Part shown: piece after piece, positions 49,071 through 59,629 of the stretch
How positions within the stretch are numbered: the first letter of the stretch is position 1
How the letters are laid out: each line of letters begins with the position of its first letter
Source: Heliocidaris erythrogramma
Lineage: Eukaryota; Echinodermata; Echinoidea; Camarodonta; Echinometridae
Direction of reading: 5' to 3'
NCBI GenBank assembly: GCA_025617745.1
Contig: CM046869.1
Location: forward strand, 5,542,244-5,606,243
DNA length: 64,000 nucleotides
Notes under the pieces: generated by a model
The model's database searches: none
The model's input: only the letters and a program-made list of their open reading frames with translations
What the model was told of the DNA's origin: nothing
Translations under genes and position numbers: made by a program

Positions 49071-49733
49071 TCATTTAATTACTATGAAGGGAGTTAAATG
49101 GTCACTAACATCTGTTGTAACTACACCAGATTTTAAGACTTTTTCGGAATGATTATAAAATATATTATCCAATATGGTTGCGGAATGACTGGTTATCCTT
49201 GTGGGTTTATGTATTTGGGGAGTATACAAAAAGGTAACAAAGGTATTGAAAAAGTCATATGTGTGAGAGGTAGAATCTATGTGCATCAAATCAACATTAA
49301 AATCATCCATGACAATACACTCTTTTTTCTCGTTAGAAATCTTGCTTAAAGGTAATTGTAAAATATCATTAAAATCTTTCAATGGTTGACTCGGAGGTCT
49401 GTAAATGACACCAATAACATAAATTTTTGATCCACAGTACACTTCAATAAATAAACACTCAATGTAATTATTAAAATATCTAGATCAAGTCTCCTTACAA
49501 ACTTCAAACATTTACTTACATACATGCTAACTCCTCTTCCCTCTTTTACTATCCCGGTTACTGGCAATAAAGGAAAAATCAGGTATGCTAAAATATACTT
49601 CCTCGTTGTGTCGAAGCCACGTTTCAGAAACTCCTAAGATTGATATGGATTGTCCAAGATTCCCAATACACTGTGAAAAATTACCAAAATTACGTTTAAG
49701 GCTACGGCAATTAAAAGGAAGTAATGTCAACAC
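49071..49733 (-). pseudogene. LINE apurinic-type endonuclease, frameshifted
   Basis: Three minus-strand frames join in order: LLPFNCRSLKRNF...LGVSETWLRHNE, GRGVSMYVSKCLKFVRRLDL, and VIGVIYRPPSQPLKDFND...IVMDDFNVDLMHIDS...TRITSHSATILDNIF...VSDHLTPF. These are the order and motifs of the exonuclease-endonuclease-phosphatase fold (the E of SETW, YRPP, DDFN, SDH). At least two frameshifts make it inactive. Confidence 0.75.
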
Positions 49734-50334
49734 ATCCTTTGCATTATAATTACGTGTTAATTCACAGGGGGATTATGGGGTCCAGTCTCCCACCATAATT
49801 CTCTGACAAGCAAACCAAAAAAGTTTTCGGTTCTAAAGGGGGGGGGGGGCACAATGCATACTTTTCTTTCAAGGGGGGGGGGGGGGCACGGGCCGTAATT
49901 GCCCCCCTAAATCCCCCACTGGGAACAGCTATAGAGGTATGAGTGATGCAAAACCCCCGCTCTAGCTCTATGACCATGCAGGCATGCACTTTGGCAATAT
50001 TGTAATGCTCAACCCCGTCTAAATGAGTGAGAATGCATTGAAAAGTTTAGTACAATGACATGGTGATTTTTTTAAAATGGGAATTTAACTCGCATCTCTT
50101 TGGCAAGGTATAAAAAGTCATTGTTCACGGTGGTACCTCTTCTTTTCTGACAAAACATGGGGGACATTTGATATGATGTCCCCTCAAACAAAATCGGGGG
50201 GGGGGGGGGACGTGTCCCCCCTGTCCCCAACCGATTGACAACCATGATCTCGACCACGCATTGCTAAATAATTTATGACCTGTCCATACATCTGACATAC
50301 CAATTTCATTTAATGTAGACTCAATGTATTCATG

Positions 50335-50565
50335 TGATAGTATCAGTACCCCTTCTATGGGAGAATTGTTCTGTTTTAAAAATTATAATGATGTGCTCTC
50401 ATTTTACCCCTTCATGGAAATATATGTGCTGTTATTTTCTGAGATGAAAAATGGCAATTCCTCTGTTACTCACATTTTATGTTTTTTAATAATGTAACGT
50501 GAATAACCGAATGTGCAGGGCTCGCAGAATGTATGTTTCTTCTTCTTAAGTTTTGATACTGTCCT
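50335..50565 (+). repeat. Copy of repeat block A
   Basis: Diverged copy of 40930-41155 in the same orientation. It is followed after about 170 bp by block B, whereas at the esterase locus the two blocks are about 1.9 kb apart with exon 8 between them. Confidence 0.7.
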
Positions 50566-50984
50566 TAGGTATTCCAATATAAGTGAATTGCGGGGGGGGG
50601 GCTGAGACTGCAGCCCGCACATTTCTGAGTAGACACGTTTTATAAAACCTCGGAAAAAGTGTTAAAATTGTCATTAATGAATGACATCCAATCAGCCCCC
50701 CCCCCCCTTTAAAAAATGCTCCGCGGCCACTGCATTGTGTTGTTTGTGCTTTCTTCGACGTAAGTTGTTGAAACCTTAGGAACTAAACTAAGCTATATGT
50801 ATCACGATCATTCGTTCTTATATCTTCATGTTGTTTTCCATCCTTCCACGCCGGGGAGGGGGTGGGTAGGTTTAAGGTTTTGATGACTCCCATTTAAAAT
50901 TCTGGCCACCATGTTCTTATCCATGTCTGCAATGTCAGAATATAATCAGGACCCCCCCCCTTTCTTTTTCTTTTACAAAGCTCA

Positions 50985-51185
50985 GATTCAGAAAAAAGGT
51001 TTGCGGTACAACCATGTGAGTTGGAATAACTCCACGTTCCGGTCAGAATGCTCTTGCCGTCGTCAGGAGAATGAGAAGAGCGAATAAATCAGCAGAATTT
51101 TATATATGAAGTAGCAATTCACTTATTAAAACGGAATTAGTATAGAAAGAAATAGTAACAGTAACTGAAATGTTTACTACGAGTT
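50985..51185 (-). mobile_element. Penelope-like 3' end, outer left arm of the compound insertion
   Basis: About 190 bp is the reverse complement of 58737-58920, including TTCAGAAAAAAGGTTTGCGG, the CGTTCCGGTCAGAATGCTC block and GTAGCAATTCACTTATTAAA. Repeat block B stops at its outer edge with AAAGCTCAGATT. Confidence 0.75.
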
Positions 51186-53760
51186 GACAGATTACACTTG
51201 AAAAGCACCAGTTACGAGACAGACTCTAGTCTTTATTCTGAGCCGTTCAATCTGTAAAATACAAAAGAACAAAACCAATATGAATATTTGCACATAACTG
51301 CATATTCATATCAAAAGAAGTCTGAATCTCAGTACTGTATAATGATACATTGTATCTCAAATGTTATGACCTGATGCATTATACTTTATAAATATAAAAT
51401 AAAACAGCAAAATGCATACTCTGTAATTTGAATTACCTATGTAATTAATGCCCTTTATGCAAATTCATGCACTGTCTTTTATCTATGTAATTGTTTCTAA
51501 ATTACTTATTTATCATATGCAAACTCATAAAATACATCTTTAGAATGTTTCATAATCATCATCATAATTGTACCTTTTTATCATTTTAGTGATGCATCTT
51601 GCCAACCATTATTTCCTACGTTCACTTTGTACGACCAATTTCTACATGCTGTATTGTGTATACATGTACAGCTTATACCCAAACCCCATTCATTTATCAC
51701 ACCAACAAAAAGGTGTCTTATATTTCACCAAATACATCATAATCATAAAATTCTGTCACACAACATCATTTTGAATGATTAAACCAAAATAATATTCAAG
51801 AAATGTTACTTACAACTTTGGGCTTATGCTGAATTAACTGGATTTCTAACGACAACTCCTAGAAACATCCATCACCAAAAACGTGAAATTAGGCTGGCAA
51901 ACCAAAAACGCCCTCACACATCTAAATCATTACAGTCCCCGCTTCTGACGTCATAATACGAACCAGACTGTTATCACAGTAAATCCTGTAGCTTACATCC
52001 CGGCCCCTTAAATGTGAAGCCTACATATGGACATTTACAAATATTTTCCATTCTACTGAACCTATAAAACTGTATACAAACATTAATCCTTTAAGTTTGG
52101 ATTACGTACATTATAATAAGCTTTCCTTTAAATACATGTATCTTACTTCTCCCTTTAAATCATTTTTCTTGTAAACTGTGACATAGCAAGCAAAATGCAT
52201 AACTGAAGGTTACAGAAATACATGCTTGTTCTGGCATCTTCAATAACAGCTCAATCTGCAAATTGTTCTTAAAAATCTTTACTCATAAAAATTTGAAATA
52301 ACCCAGAAGTTATTCATACTGAATATTTATAAATTGAATAATTAATGTCATGGAATACTATTTAAACACAGGCTTGGGCTATTACCCAAAAAATTTATGC
52401 AACATGTTGACATTAAATTGTTCAGTTCATAGATATAATACTAGAAATAGAATGAAATATAATATCTATTACCAAACAATATGAATTACTCTTTCAGACA
52501 TAAGCTCCTTCTGTATGGAATTCTATTCCATCATATAAACAACTTCTGTTCAAATTTAATAAAGCCGAACTGAGCTGAACTGAAATAATACATTCAGTTT
52601 GGAATACACTAATTTATCAACACATGCATCTATATGCAGGATACTTCATGAATTTGCACAAATTTAAAGTACTGTACAAAACTATCTTCATGATTCTTTC
52701 GCTTTAACATGAACTCCTGGTTATCAAAAATTATGAAATGTACATACGTAATATAATACAAAGGAAAAGTATTGTTCAGCATATATCACCTTGAAGCTAT
52801 ACACACATACAACATGTAATCAAAACTTATTTAAAGACAGACAGCATTGCTATTCTATCCATTTCTCTTATGCTGAGAAGTGAAAACATTACATATAACC
52901 AAATTTTCACTGTTAATTGGTCAATTACAGCTTTCATTGAACAAATAAAGCAATCTATATTCCTTTCAACTGCAAAGTATAGTCCAAAAATTAAGTCCCT
53001 GCCACTTAGCAAAATGATCAATTTTGTACCTGATAATATCAATGAACACCGGGTACTTAAAAGTCCCAAACTGCACTGAAAGAATTTCTACCCTTTCCTT
53101 TGGAAACTATAATTAGTACACTCTATGTTTGTACATGTATCAAATATTCAACCAACAGGTATTGGTATTCCAGTAAAAGTTAACACTATATGTGTAATAA
53201 ATTTCGTTTTCACAAGAGTGATAACACAAATTAATATTTCTGCTCACCCTACACATACATGTATACACATGAAAACAGCTTTTTTTCGTTTTAACAGACA
53301 ATATATAAATATATATATGTGTATAAATATGAAAAATACACAGTTTGTGTTTCCACTTGAAACATTTAAGTCTCTGCTCACAAGTAGAGTTATCAGTTTC
53401 TCAGTTTGGGTGTTCTCATGGTCTGAATATTAATACTGTGCTATGAATCTTTGGTTTTGTTTACAAAAATAAACTTTCTATCAATCCTAATCTTGCTTCT
53501 GGAAATGAATTAATTGTGACATGCAGACTGTTCTCTAGACTTCGTGAAGAAGCTCAAGTTGTTTTCTAGATCCCGCGAAGACGTTCAACTGGGCTATCAT
53601 CTTACACATACCTCGTGAAAATGCATATAAAGCTATTTACGAAAACGTTTAATCGCTATCAACTGGACTTTGCGGAAACGCGTCCCGAATATGCCTACCT
53701 AGACTCCCTTCCAGACTTTATCATTAAATTTTCCATCAAGGAAAAAGTAAAATGAGGCGG
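51186..53760. other. AT-rich interior of the compound insertion
   Basis: I recognise no gene. Short frames show no family. Composition is strongly AT-rich. It lies between the Penelope-like end and the BEL/Pao frames and may include 3' untranslated or LTR sequence of the BEL copy. Confidence 0.35.
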
Positions 53761-53807
53761 CGCTAGGCTCGCACCTCCATCTCTAATACATGTAATCACA
53801 AATTAAA

Positions 53808-55232
53808 CTATTCCCCTGCTTCTAAAATCAAACACAATTTGGTGATGGGTCTCACAAGGACGCTAGATTTCGTCTGGACTTCTACACTGCGAACAAATCC
53901 CTCACGGTCCGGCCTAGTACGAAGGACTTTCGCTAGCTGCCACGAATTACGTGGAAGATTGACATCGGCTACAAGCACTAGATCGCCCACTTTCAGGTTT
54001 CGCTCAGGGTCAACCCACTTCTGCCTGCCTTGTAGCTGTGGTAGGTACTGTTTAACCCACCTTCTCCAAAACACATCAGCTAAGTATTGGGCCTGTCGCC
54101 ATCGACGCCTAGCATACATGTCACCCTCCTTCGTCAATGTCGGAGGAAGTTGTGGCTTGGAGTGTAGATGAAGCAGGTGGTTCGGTGATAGTGCTTCAAA
54201 GTCATCAACACCACTAGCAATCTTGGTGATCGGTCTGCTGTTCACAATGTTCTCGATCTCGCAAAAGAGAGTCTGTAAACTCTCATCAGATAGCAGCTGT
54301 TGACTGGCTAGGGAATATAACAGCTTTCTCACAGTTCTAATTTGCCGCTCCCATACTCCACCATGGTGAGAGGCACCGGGTGGATTGAATGTCCATTGAA
54401 TATTCTTCTGGAGCATGGTGTCATTCAGCTGAGCTTTGTTCCAAGCTTCCATTTCTCTTTTCATTTCCTTCTCCGCTCCTACTAAATTAGTGCCGTTATC
54501 TGACCGAATCTCCCTCACATTGCCTCGACGAACTGCAAATCTCCTTATTGCAGCAATGCAGGAATCTGTGTCAAGGGAGTGAGCCACTTCCAAATGTATA
54601 GCTCGTATAGCCAAGCAGCTGAACATCACTCCGTATCGTTTCACCAGACTACGACCCCTCTTTACTTCAAAAGGCCCAAAATAGTCGACCCCTACTCTGG
54701 TGAATGGTGGTTCATCTGGTCGAAGTCGGTCCTCAGGTAGAGCTGCCATCTTCTGCTTCATCAGCTTTGCTCTTTGCTTGCGGCACACAACACACTTGGT
54801 AGTCATCCTCCTGACTGCTGCACCGGCACCTAGCACCCAGTACTTCTGGTGAAGAAGTGAGAGCATATGATTTCTCCCACTATGTCCTGTCATTTCATGA
54901 ATATGTCTCAGAACTAGGAGTGAAACTGGACTGTTCTTAGGGAGGATGAGAGGATGCTTAGCTTCTGCTGGAAGTGAGGATCTGTGAATTCTTCCACCTA
55001 CTCGTAGCAGTCCTCCTTCTATCTTGGCATCTAACTTGTAGATAGGACTGGTTTTCCACACTCCTGTGTACTTCGCTTGTGCACCCCTCTCCGCATTCTT
55101 GCGCCTCAATGCTTCCATCTCAGCAGGGAAGCATCTTTCTTGTTCATGCTGTAGAATCTTTATTTCTGCATTCTCCAACTCTTTGACAGTTAGAAATTGT
55201 TCCATGCCACTGTTCTCTTTAACTTGTACCAT
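53808..55232 (-). CDS. BEL/Pao integrase and C-terminal domain (remaining open frame)
   Basis: A 474-residue open frame is left. LTVKELENAEIKILQ is the pre-integrase region. H-x-H/C-x2-C zinc residues lie in HIHEMTGHSGRNH...CVVCRKQR. The integrase core has GVDYFGPF, IRSDNGTNLVG and HHGGVWERQIR (D, D, E). A C-terminal RRWRQAQYLADVFWRRW...VGDLVLVADVNLPRNSW domain fits the domain (DUF5641) that follows integrase in Pao elements. The listed start is only the first Met after a frameshift, so no natural protein begins there. Confidence 0.85.
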   Translation of the reverse strand: MVQVKENSGMEQFLTVKELENAEIKILQHEQERCFPAEMEALRRKNAERGAQAKYTGVWKTSPIYKLDAKIEGGLLRVGGRIHRSSLPAEAKHPLILPKNSPVSLLVLRHIHEMTGHSGRNHMLSLLHQKYWVLGAGAAVRRMTTKCVVCRKQRAKLMKQKMAALPEDRLRPDEPPFTRVGVDYFGPFEVKRGRSLVKRYGVMFSCLAIRAIHLEVAHSLDTDSCIAAIRRFAVRRGNVREIRSDNGTNLVGAEKEMKREMEAWNKAQLNDTMLQKNIQWTFNPPGASHHGGVWERQIRTVRKLLYSLASQQLLSDESLQTLFCEIENIVNSRPITKIASGVDDFEALSPNHLLHLHSKPQLPPTLTKEGDMYARRRWRQAQYLADVFWRRWVKQYLPQLQGRQKWVDPERNLKVGDLVLVADVNLPRNSWQLAKVLRTRPDREGFVRSVEVQTKSSVLVRPITKLCLILEAGE

Positions 55233-55495
55233 GAGGATCGACTAGCTATCAGCTTGTCCATTACATCACCGCCATGTGCACTGGATGTTGCATGCACTCT
55301 TGGCTTGACGTCTCGTTTGACTTCCTTATCCATTTCAAGGCTGGATCCACCTAACTCTGGTCCAGTAGGCCAATATTCTTCACCAAGATCTAGAAAATCT
55401 GGTCCCTCTACCCATCTCTGACTGGACTGTAGTTCATCTGCTGTTAGTCCTCTGGAGATGTCATCTGCAGGATTAGCATGGGACTCAACATGATG

Positions 55496-55985
55496 TCACT
55501 GTTGTGGTTCTGAACTTCTGCGAATAGCTGCTACCCTGTTAGCGACAAAGGTATGAAATCTCTTGTCATCATTCGTCACATACTGAAGGACGATAGTACT
55601 GTCTGTCCAGAACACAGATTTACTAATTGGGAGATCTAATTCTCTTCTAAGCATCTGATCTACATGGGTGGAGAGTGTCGCTGCCATCAGTTCCAGTCTA
55701 GGGAGAGTCATCTTGAGTGGTGCGACACGAAATTTCGCAAACACTAAACTTGTGTGTACTCTCCCTTCATCATTCATCATCCGTAGATAAGATGCTGTAC
55801 CATATGCCTTTTCAGAGGCATCTGAAAAGTGATGTAGCTGGTACTCAGTTACCCTCCCAAAATCATGAGGCTTATAACATCGGTTGACCTGAAAGCTCTC
55901 CATCTGGGGTAGGTCTGCTAGCCATCTTTGCCATCTCTGGCACTGCAGGGTTGGTACTGGCTCATCCCAACCTAACTTAAACGAA
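55496..55985 (-). pseudogene. BEL/Pao RNase H region
   Basis: The frame continues FKLGWDEPVP, QRWQRWLADL, HHFSDASEKAYGTASYLRM (RNase H Asp), PRLELMAATLSTHVDQMLRR and SVFWTDSTIVLQYV. It stops at TGA where the family has a Trp codon before HHVESHANPADD, a probable point nonsense change. Coding similarity continues beyond the stop to about 55250. Confidence 0.82.
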
Positions 55986-55986
55986 G

Positions 55987-56689
55987 TCAGTTCCTGAAGT
56001 ATAAGCTTGGCGATGCAATGCTCAATATTCCTCGTCTGGTCAGTGGTTTGACCTTGGGTGTTATCTTGTACCCAATACTATCTAGCTCAAGGTTCCAGCT
56101 CACACCTAATGCTCGCTCTACTGGCATCACTTCGTGGCTAAAATCGAGTCCCTTAACTTCCTTGGCTCTCTCTTCCATAGGAATGGAATCAATGACACTT
56201 GGACTGTTGCTAACCCATTTCGTGAGCTGGAATCCACCACTTTGAACCAGACTTCTCAGCTCTGCAGCCAGCTTGATTGCCTCTACTTCAGTCTCGGTAG
56301 ATATGAGGCAATCATCTACATAGAAGCTATGTTGTACTGCCTCTACTGCTTCAGTACTGTAACTATCCTTGTTGTCATCACTAGTTCGTTTCAAAGCAAA
56401 GCTGCAGGCACTGGGGCTCCAAGTGCCTCCAAATAAGTGGACGCACATCCTGTAAACTTTAGGCTCTCTTTCCATGTTGCCGTCTTCCCACCAGAGAAAT
56501 CGTAAGAGATCTCGATCTTCTTGTGGCACACGTACCTGATGGAACATGGCTTTGATATCTGCCATAACTGCAACCGGATACTGCCTAAACCTCAACAGTA
56601 CCCCCACCAGAGCATTGGTCAAGTCAGGTCCTTGCATCACTTCAGTGTTCAGAGACTTCCCTGTCACCTGGCGAAGCTCTAACTCCTAC
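55987..56689 (-). pseudogene. BEL/Pao reverse transcriptase fragment
   Basis: The 226-residue frame contains [33 protein letters not shown] (catalytic Asp), LRFLWWEDG, the CSFALKRT block and [10 protein letters not shown] (YVDD). These are characteristic of Pao-type RT. The 5' part is missing. After [11 protein letters not shown] the expected continuation is replaced by a jump into KLILQEL in another frame, which implies a small deletion that is not a multiple of three. Confidence 0.85.
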
Positions 56690-56997
56690 ATGTGGAAAAA
56701 AGGGGTGAAATAATGACATCCTAATGATGAATATAAATCAACAAAACAAAGGTAATGAACAAGTTGAGAAACATGAAATCCTGTTGAGGGAAGCAATTGT
56801 GGTTAAAATACATGTGGAAAAAACGATTGATAAAAAAGAAGACATCAGGAGTTGCCTGTGGGGGGAGAGAGGTGATGAACAATGGTAAACCTGTATAACC
56901 TGTGGAAAAAAGGGGGTGAAGACAAAATCGGAAAGAGTAAAGAACACAAAATTCTGTTGAAGAAAGCAATTAAGGTTGAACATCTGCGGGGAAAAAA
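56690..56997 (-). repeat. Inverted copy of the Penelope-like 3' region
   Basis: Reverse complement of about 57999-58300 over roughly 300 bp with few differences (GTTGAAGAAAGCAATTAAGG, TAACCTGTGGAAAAAAGGGG, AGGAGTTGCCTGTGG, CCTAATGATGAATATAAA). It joins the BEL fragment on the left and the TTAGGG tract on the right. Confidence 0.88.
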
Positions 56998-57020
56998 GGG
57001 TTAGGGTTAGGGTTAGGGTT
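56998..57020 (+). repeat. Telomere-type (TTAGGG) tract at a Penelope-like junction
   Basis: 23 bp of TTAGGG register (three full units plus partial ones) lies exactly between the inverted repeat arm and the truncated reverse transcriptase. TTAGGG is the ancestral animal telomere repeat. Confidence 0.85.
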
Positions 57021-57909
57021 TTGGCTCCGTTACGTTGACGACACGTTTGTCATTTGGCCGCACGGTCCGAAAAAAACTGAACGATTTCCAGGACTTTCTC
57101 AACAAACATCACCCCTCCATCAGCTTCTCGTCAGAAGCAGAAAACAATAACTCTCTTCCTTTTCTTGATGTTTTGATCACCCACAGGCCTGACGGTTCAC
57201 TCTCCCATAGTGTTTACCGTAAACCTACCCACACAAACCGCTATCTAAACTTCCGATCTTTCCACCATCCGTCCGTCAAACGTTCGGTCTCCAGTTCCCT
57301 GATCAGGAGAGCTCACAACGTCTGCGACTCAACCAGCCTTGACAACGAGTTAAACACATCAAAGCAGCCTTAGTCAACAATGGTTTCCCTCCTCAGGAAA
57401 TACGCACATCTGTTAACAAACCCCATTCTCCCCCACCAACCAGGCACATCTCGTCCTGCACTATTCCCTACACAGGTCAGGTCTCTCACCGCATTCAACG
57501 AGTCCTGCAGAAGGCCAACATACGGGTTTTCTTCAGTTCTAAACACAAACTTCACAAGTCTCTCTACACACACAAAGACACAGCTTCTCCCGACAGCAAA
57601 CCAGGAGTGTATCGCATACCATGTTCCTGCGGCCAGGTCTACATCGGAGAGACGGGGAGGGACATCAAATCTCGCATCAAGGAACACCGTGCCCATGGGA
57701 GACTTGGTCACTACAACCAATCTGCCATTATCAATCATTCTGTCTCTCGTGATCACCAGATTAACTGGGAAGACACCAAACTTGGAGTCCCCGCTTCCAA
57801 CTGGTACACCAGGAGGGTCCGTGAAGCCATCGAGATTCACAAACATAACACAGTTACACAGGACAAGGGTTTACAGATCAGCGACATTTGGTTTTCACTC
57901 TTCCAATAA
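57021..57909 (+). pseudogene. Penelope-like element: RT C-terminus and GIY-YIG endonuclease
   Basis: The sequence starts at the RT catalytic box, LRYVDDTFVIW (YVDD codons at 57031-57042), so the N-terminal RT is missing. LNDFQDFLNKHHPSI, LPFLDVLITHRPDGS, YRKPTHTNRYL and, in a third frame, NNGFPPQE and LQKANIRVFFSSKHKL follow. The endonuclease comes last: GVYRIPCSCGQVYIGETGRD and RIKEHRAHGR...SAIINHS, ending at TAA (57907-57909). G-x-Y and Y-I-G motifs are intact. Two single-base frameshifts (an A-run near 57072 and one near 57350) break the frame. By family knowledge this protein makes target-primed cDNA and cuts the target. Confidence 0.9.
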
Positions 57910-58920
57910 TAACTAGTGTTATAATTTTTGTTTTTGTTTTGTTTGTTTTGTTTGTTCATTTTTTTTTTTTTGGTTTTTTTTTTTGGTTTTTTTTTTCCGC
58001 AGATGTTCAACCTTAATTGCTTTCTTCAACAGAATTTTGTGTTCTTTACTCTTTCCGATTTTGTCTTCACCCCCTTTTTTCCACAGGTTATACAGGTTTA
58101 CCATTGTTCATCACCTCTCTCCCCCCCACAGGCAACTCCTGATGTCTTCTTTTTTATCGTTTTTTCCACATGTATTTTAACCACAATTGCTTCCCTCAAC
58201 AGGATTTCATGTTTCTCAACTTGTTCATTACCTTTGTTTTGTTGTTTTATATTCATCATTAGGATGTCATTATTTCACCCCTTTTTTCCACATGTATGTT
58301 TTTAACCTTAATGTCTTTCCTCAACAGGATGACTTGTTTCTCTCCACAGATTATCTCCAACAGGATTTCATGTTTCTCTCCTCAATTTGTTCATTATCAT
58401 GTTTTTTCACCTTTCTCTCCACAGCCACACCGGTCCACTTCATTCACAACATTTATTATTAATATACTCATTCTGGTGTCAATATTTCACCTTTTCCATA
58501 TGTGTGTTTTAACCTTAATTTTCTTTCCTCAACAGGATGTCATGTTTCTCTCCACAGATTACCTACTGTCCTAATCCCCCTTTTGTTTCCAGCTTATCCA
58601 GAAGGTTAATTGGTTTCTTAGTCCTATTGTTCACTTGTTTTCAATGTTTCTTTTCAACGCAGGACTCGTTTGATGTTACTTATCCTTTCAATGCAGGCAC
58701 CTTGATGTTATTTATCCTTTCAATGTAGGTACTTTGATGTTACTGTTACTATTTCTTTCTATACTAATTCCGTTTTAATAAGTGAATTGCTACTTCATTA
58801 TATAAAATTCTGCTGATTTATTCGCTCTTCTCATTCTCCTGACGACGGCCAGAGCATTCTGACCGGAACGTGGAGTTATTCCAACTCACATGGTTGTACC
58901 GCAAACCTTTTTTCTGAATT
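57910..58920 (+). repeat. Penelope-like 3' region with tandem pyrimidine-AG units
   Basis: After T-rich DNA (57925-57998) come repeated modules of 100-250 bp containing CCTCAACAGGAT, TCTCTCCACAGAT and TTTTCCACATGTA, each resembling a pyrimidine tract plus AG. The last part (58737-58920) is a terminus that also occurs at 50985 and 47207. The 3' edge is near TTTTTTCTGAA at 58907-58917. Confidence 0.75.
58849..58920 (+). ncRNA. Hammerhead-like core in the Penelope-like terminus (candidate)
   Basis: CTGACGA is followed by a CGG-C-CAGA/TCTG-A-CCG hairpin, then GAACGTG and a GAGTT/AACTC hairpin. The order matches CUGANGA, stem II, GAA, stem III on the coding strand of a Penelope-like element, a group known to carry hammerhead ribozymes. 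Against it: C15.1-G16.1 replaces A-U, the base after stem III is G, and no stem I is evident. The other two termini show the same block. Confidence 0.3.
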
Positions 58921-59629
58921 ACAAATTCACCATGCAAACCTTCAAATCCTATAAAGCTCAGATTGTTGTGTGCAGTTTGTATCTCTAACTGTCCCGGCGA
59001 TTTTCTGTGACCTTGTTGTTATTGCTTTGTTCGCATTTGTATTATTATTACAATATGACAATATATTATGCTCTTCCTCGATATGACGGTCAAGAGCCAA
59101 TACATCTAATCGGATTTATCATTTTTTGCTTCAAAGTCCGATATTCGAATTGTAATGAGTGTGATGGCCGTACATAACCAATCATTAAAAATATTTTGCT
59201 CTGTAGATAGGGATTCCATGACGCTGTATATCTGTATATTCACAATTATGAGCTCCAAATATTATACAATTACTTCTACAAAGAGATATTGAAATATTTA
59301 AATACTCTTAATTCACTCTGTTACTTCACAATCCTACCAACTCCTTGTCAACAAATCAAGAAGCTTTGCTTGGAGCTGTTTCCAGTGTGGTTCTAACAAC
59401 GTTGGGTCTATATGTAGTTCATCGCTGCAAGGGCTTGATTTTTCCCCAGCAAACAGTTTTATTCCTCTATGTGACAGCAGTGTTGATGGTGTTCCAACGG
59501 ATTTCCCACAAACATCTACACCTGTCCAGTAAGTAGTCATATACTAGCCACTCCTCTGCAACTCTACCAAGACAGTATGTCTTCCCAGAGTTTCTTGCCG
59601 GTACAAAAAATCCAAAGCAAGCATTCCAT

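Larger units (their letters stand above)
44745..49750 (-). mobile_element. Decayed LINE (Jockey/CR1-like), interrupted twice
   Basis: Read from right to left there are endonuclease, linker, reverse transcriptase and C-terminal segments, then an AT-rich 3' region ending in AATTGAATTGAATTG (near 44746-44760). A 1.6-kb TIR element (46809-48403) and a 209-bp MITE (46029-46237) are inserted, and several frames are shifted or stopped. The 5' end is not evident. Clade assignment beyond the Jockey/CR1 group is not possible by eye. Confidence 0.8.
53808..56689 (-). mobile_element. BEL/Pao LTR retrotransposon, degenerate and 5'-truncated
   Basis: Minus-strand reverse transcriptase, RNase H and integrase lie in Pao-type order with no gap for another family. 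It starts abruptly inside the RT N-terminal region at about 56689, next to the inverted Penelope-like repeat. Damage includes a deletion with frameshift near 56000, a nonsense TGA near 55494 and a frameshift near 55200. No pair of LTRs is visible. Confidence 0.85.

Noticed and set aside
57370-57916. Long open frames on the opposite strand and in another + frame
   Set aside because: They overlap the Penelope-like RT/endonuclease, which has clear family motifs, and show none themselves.
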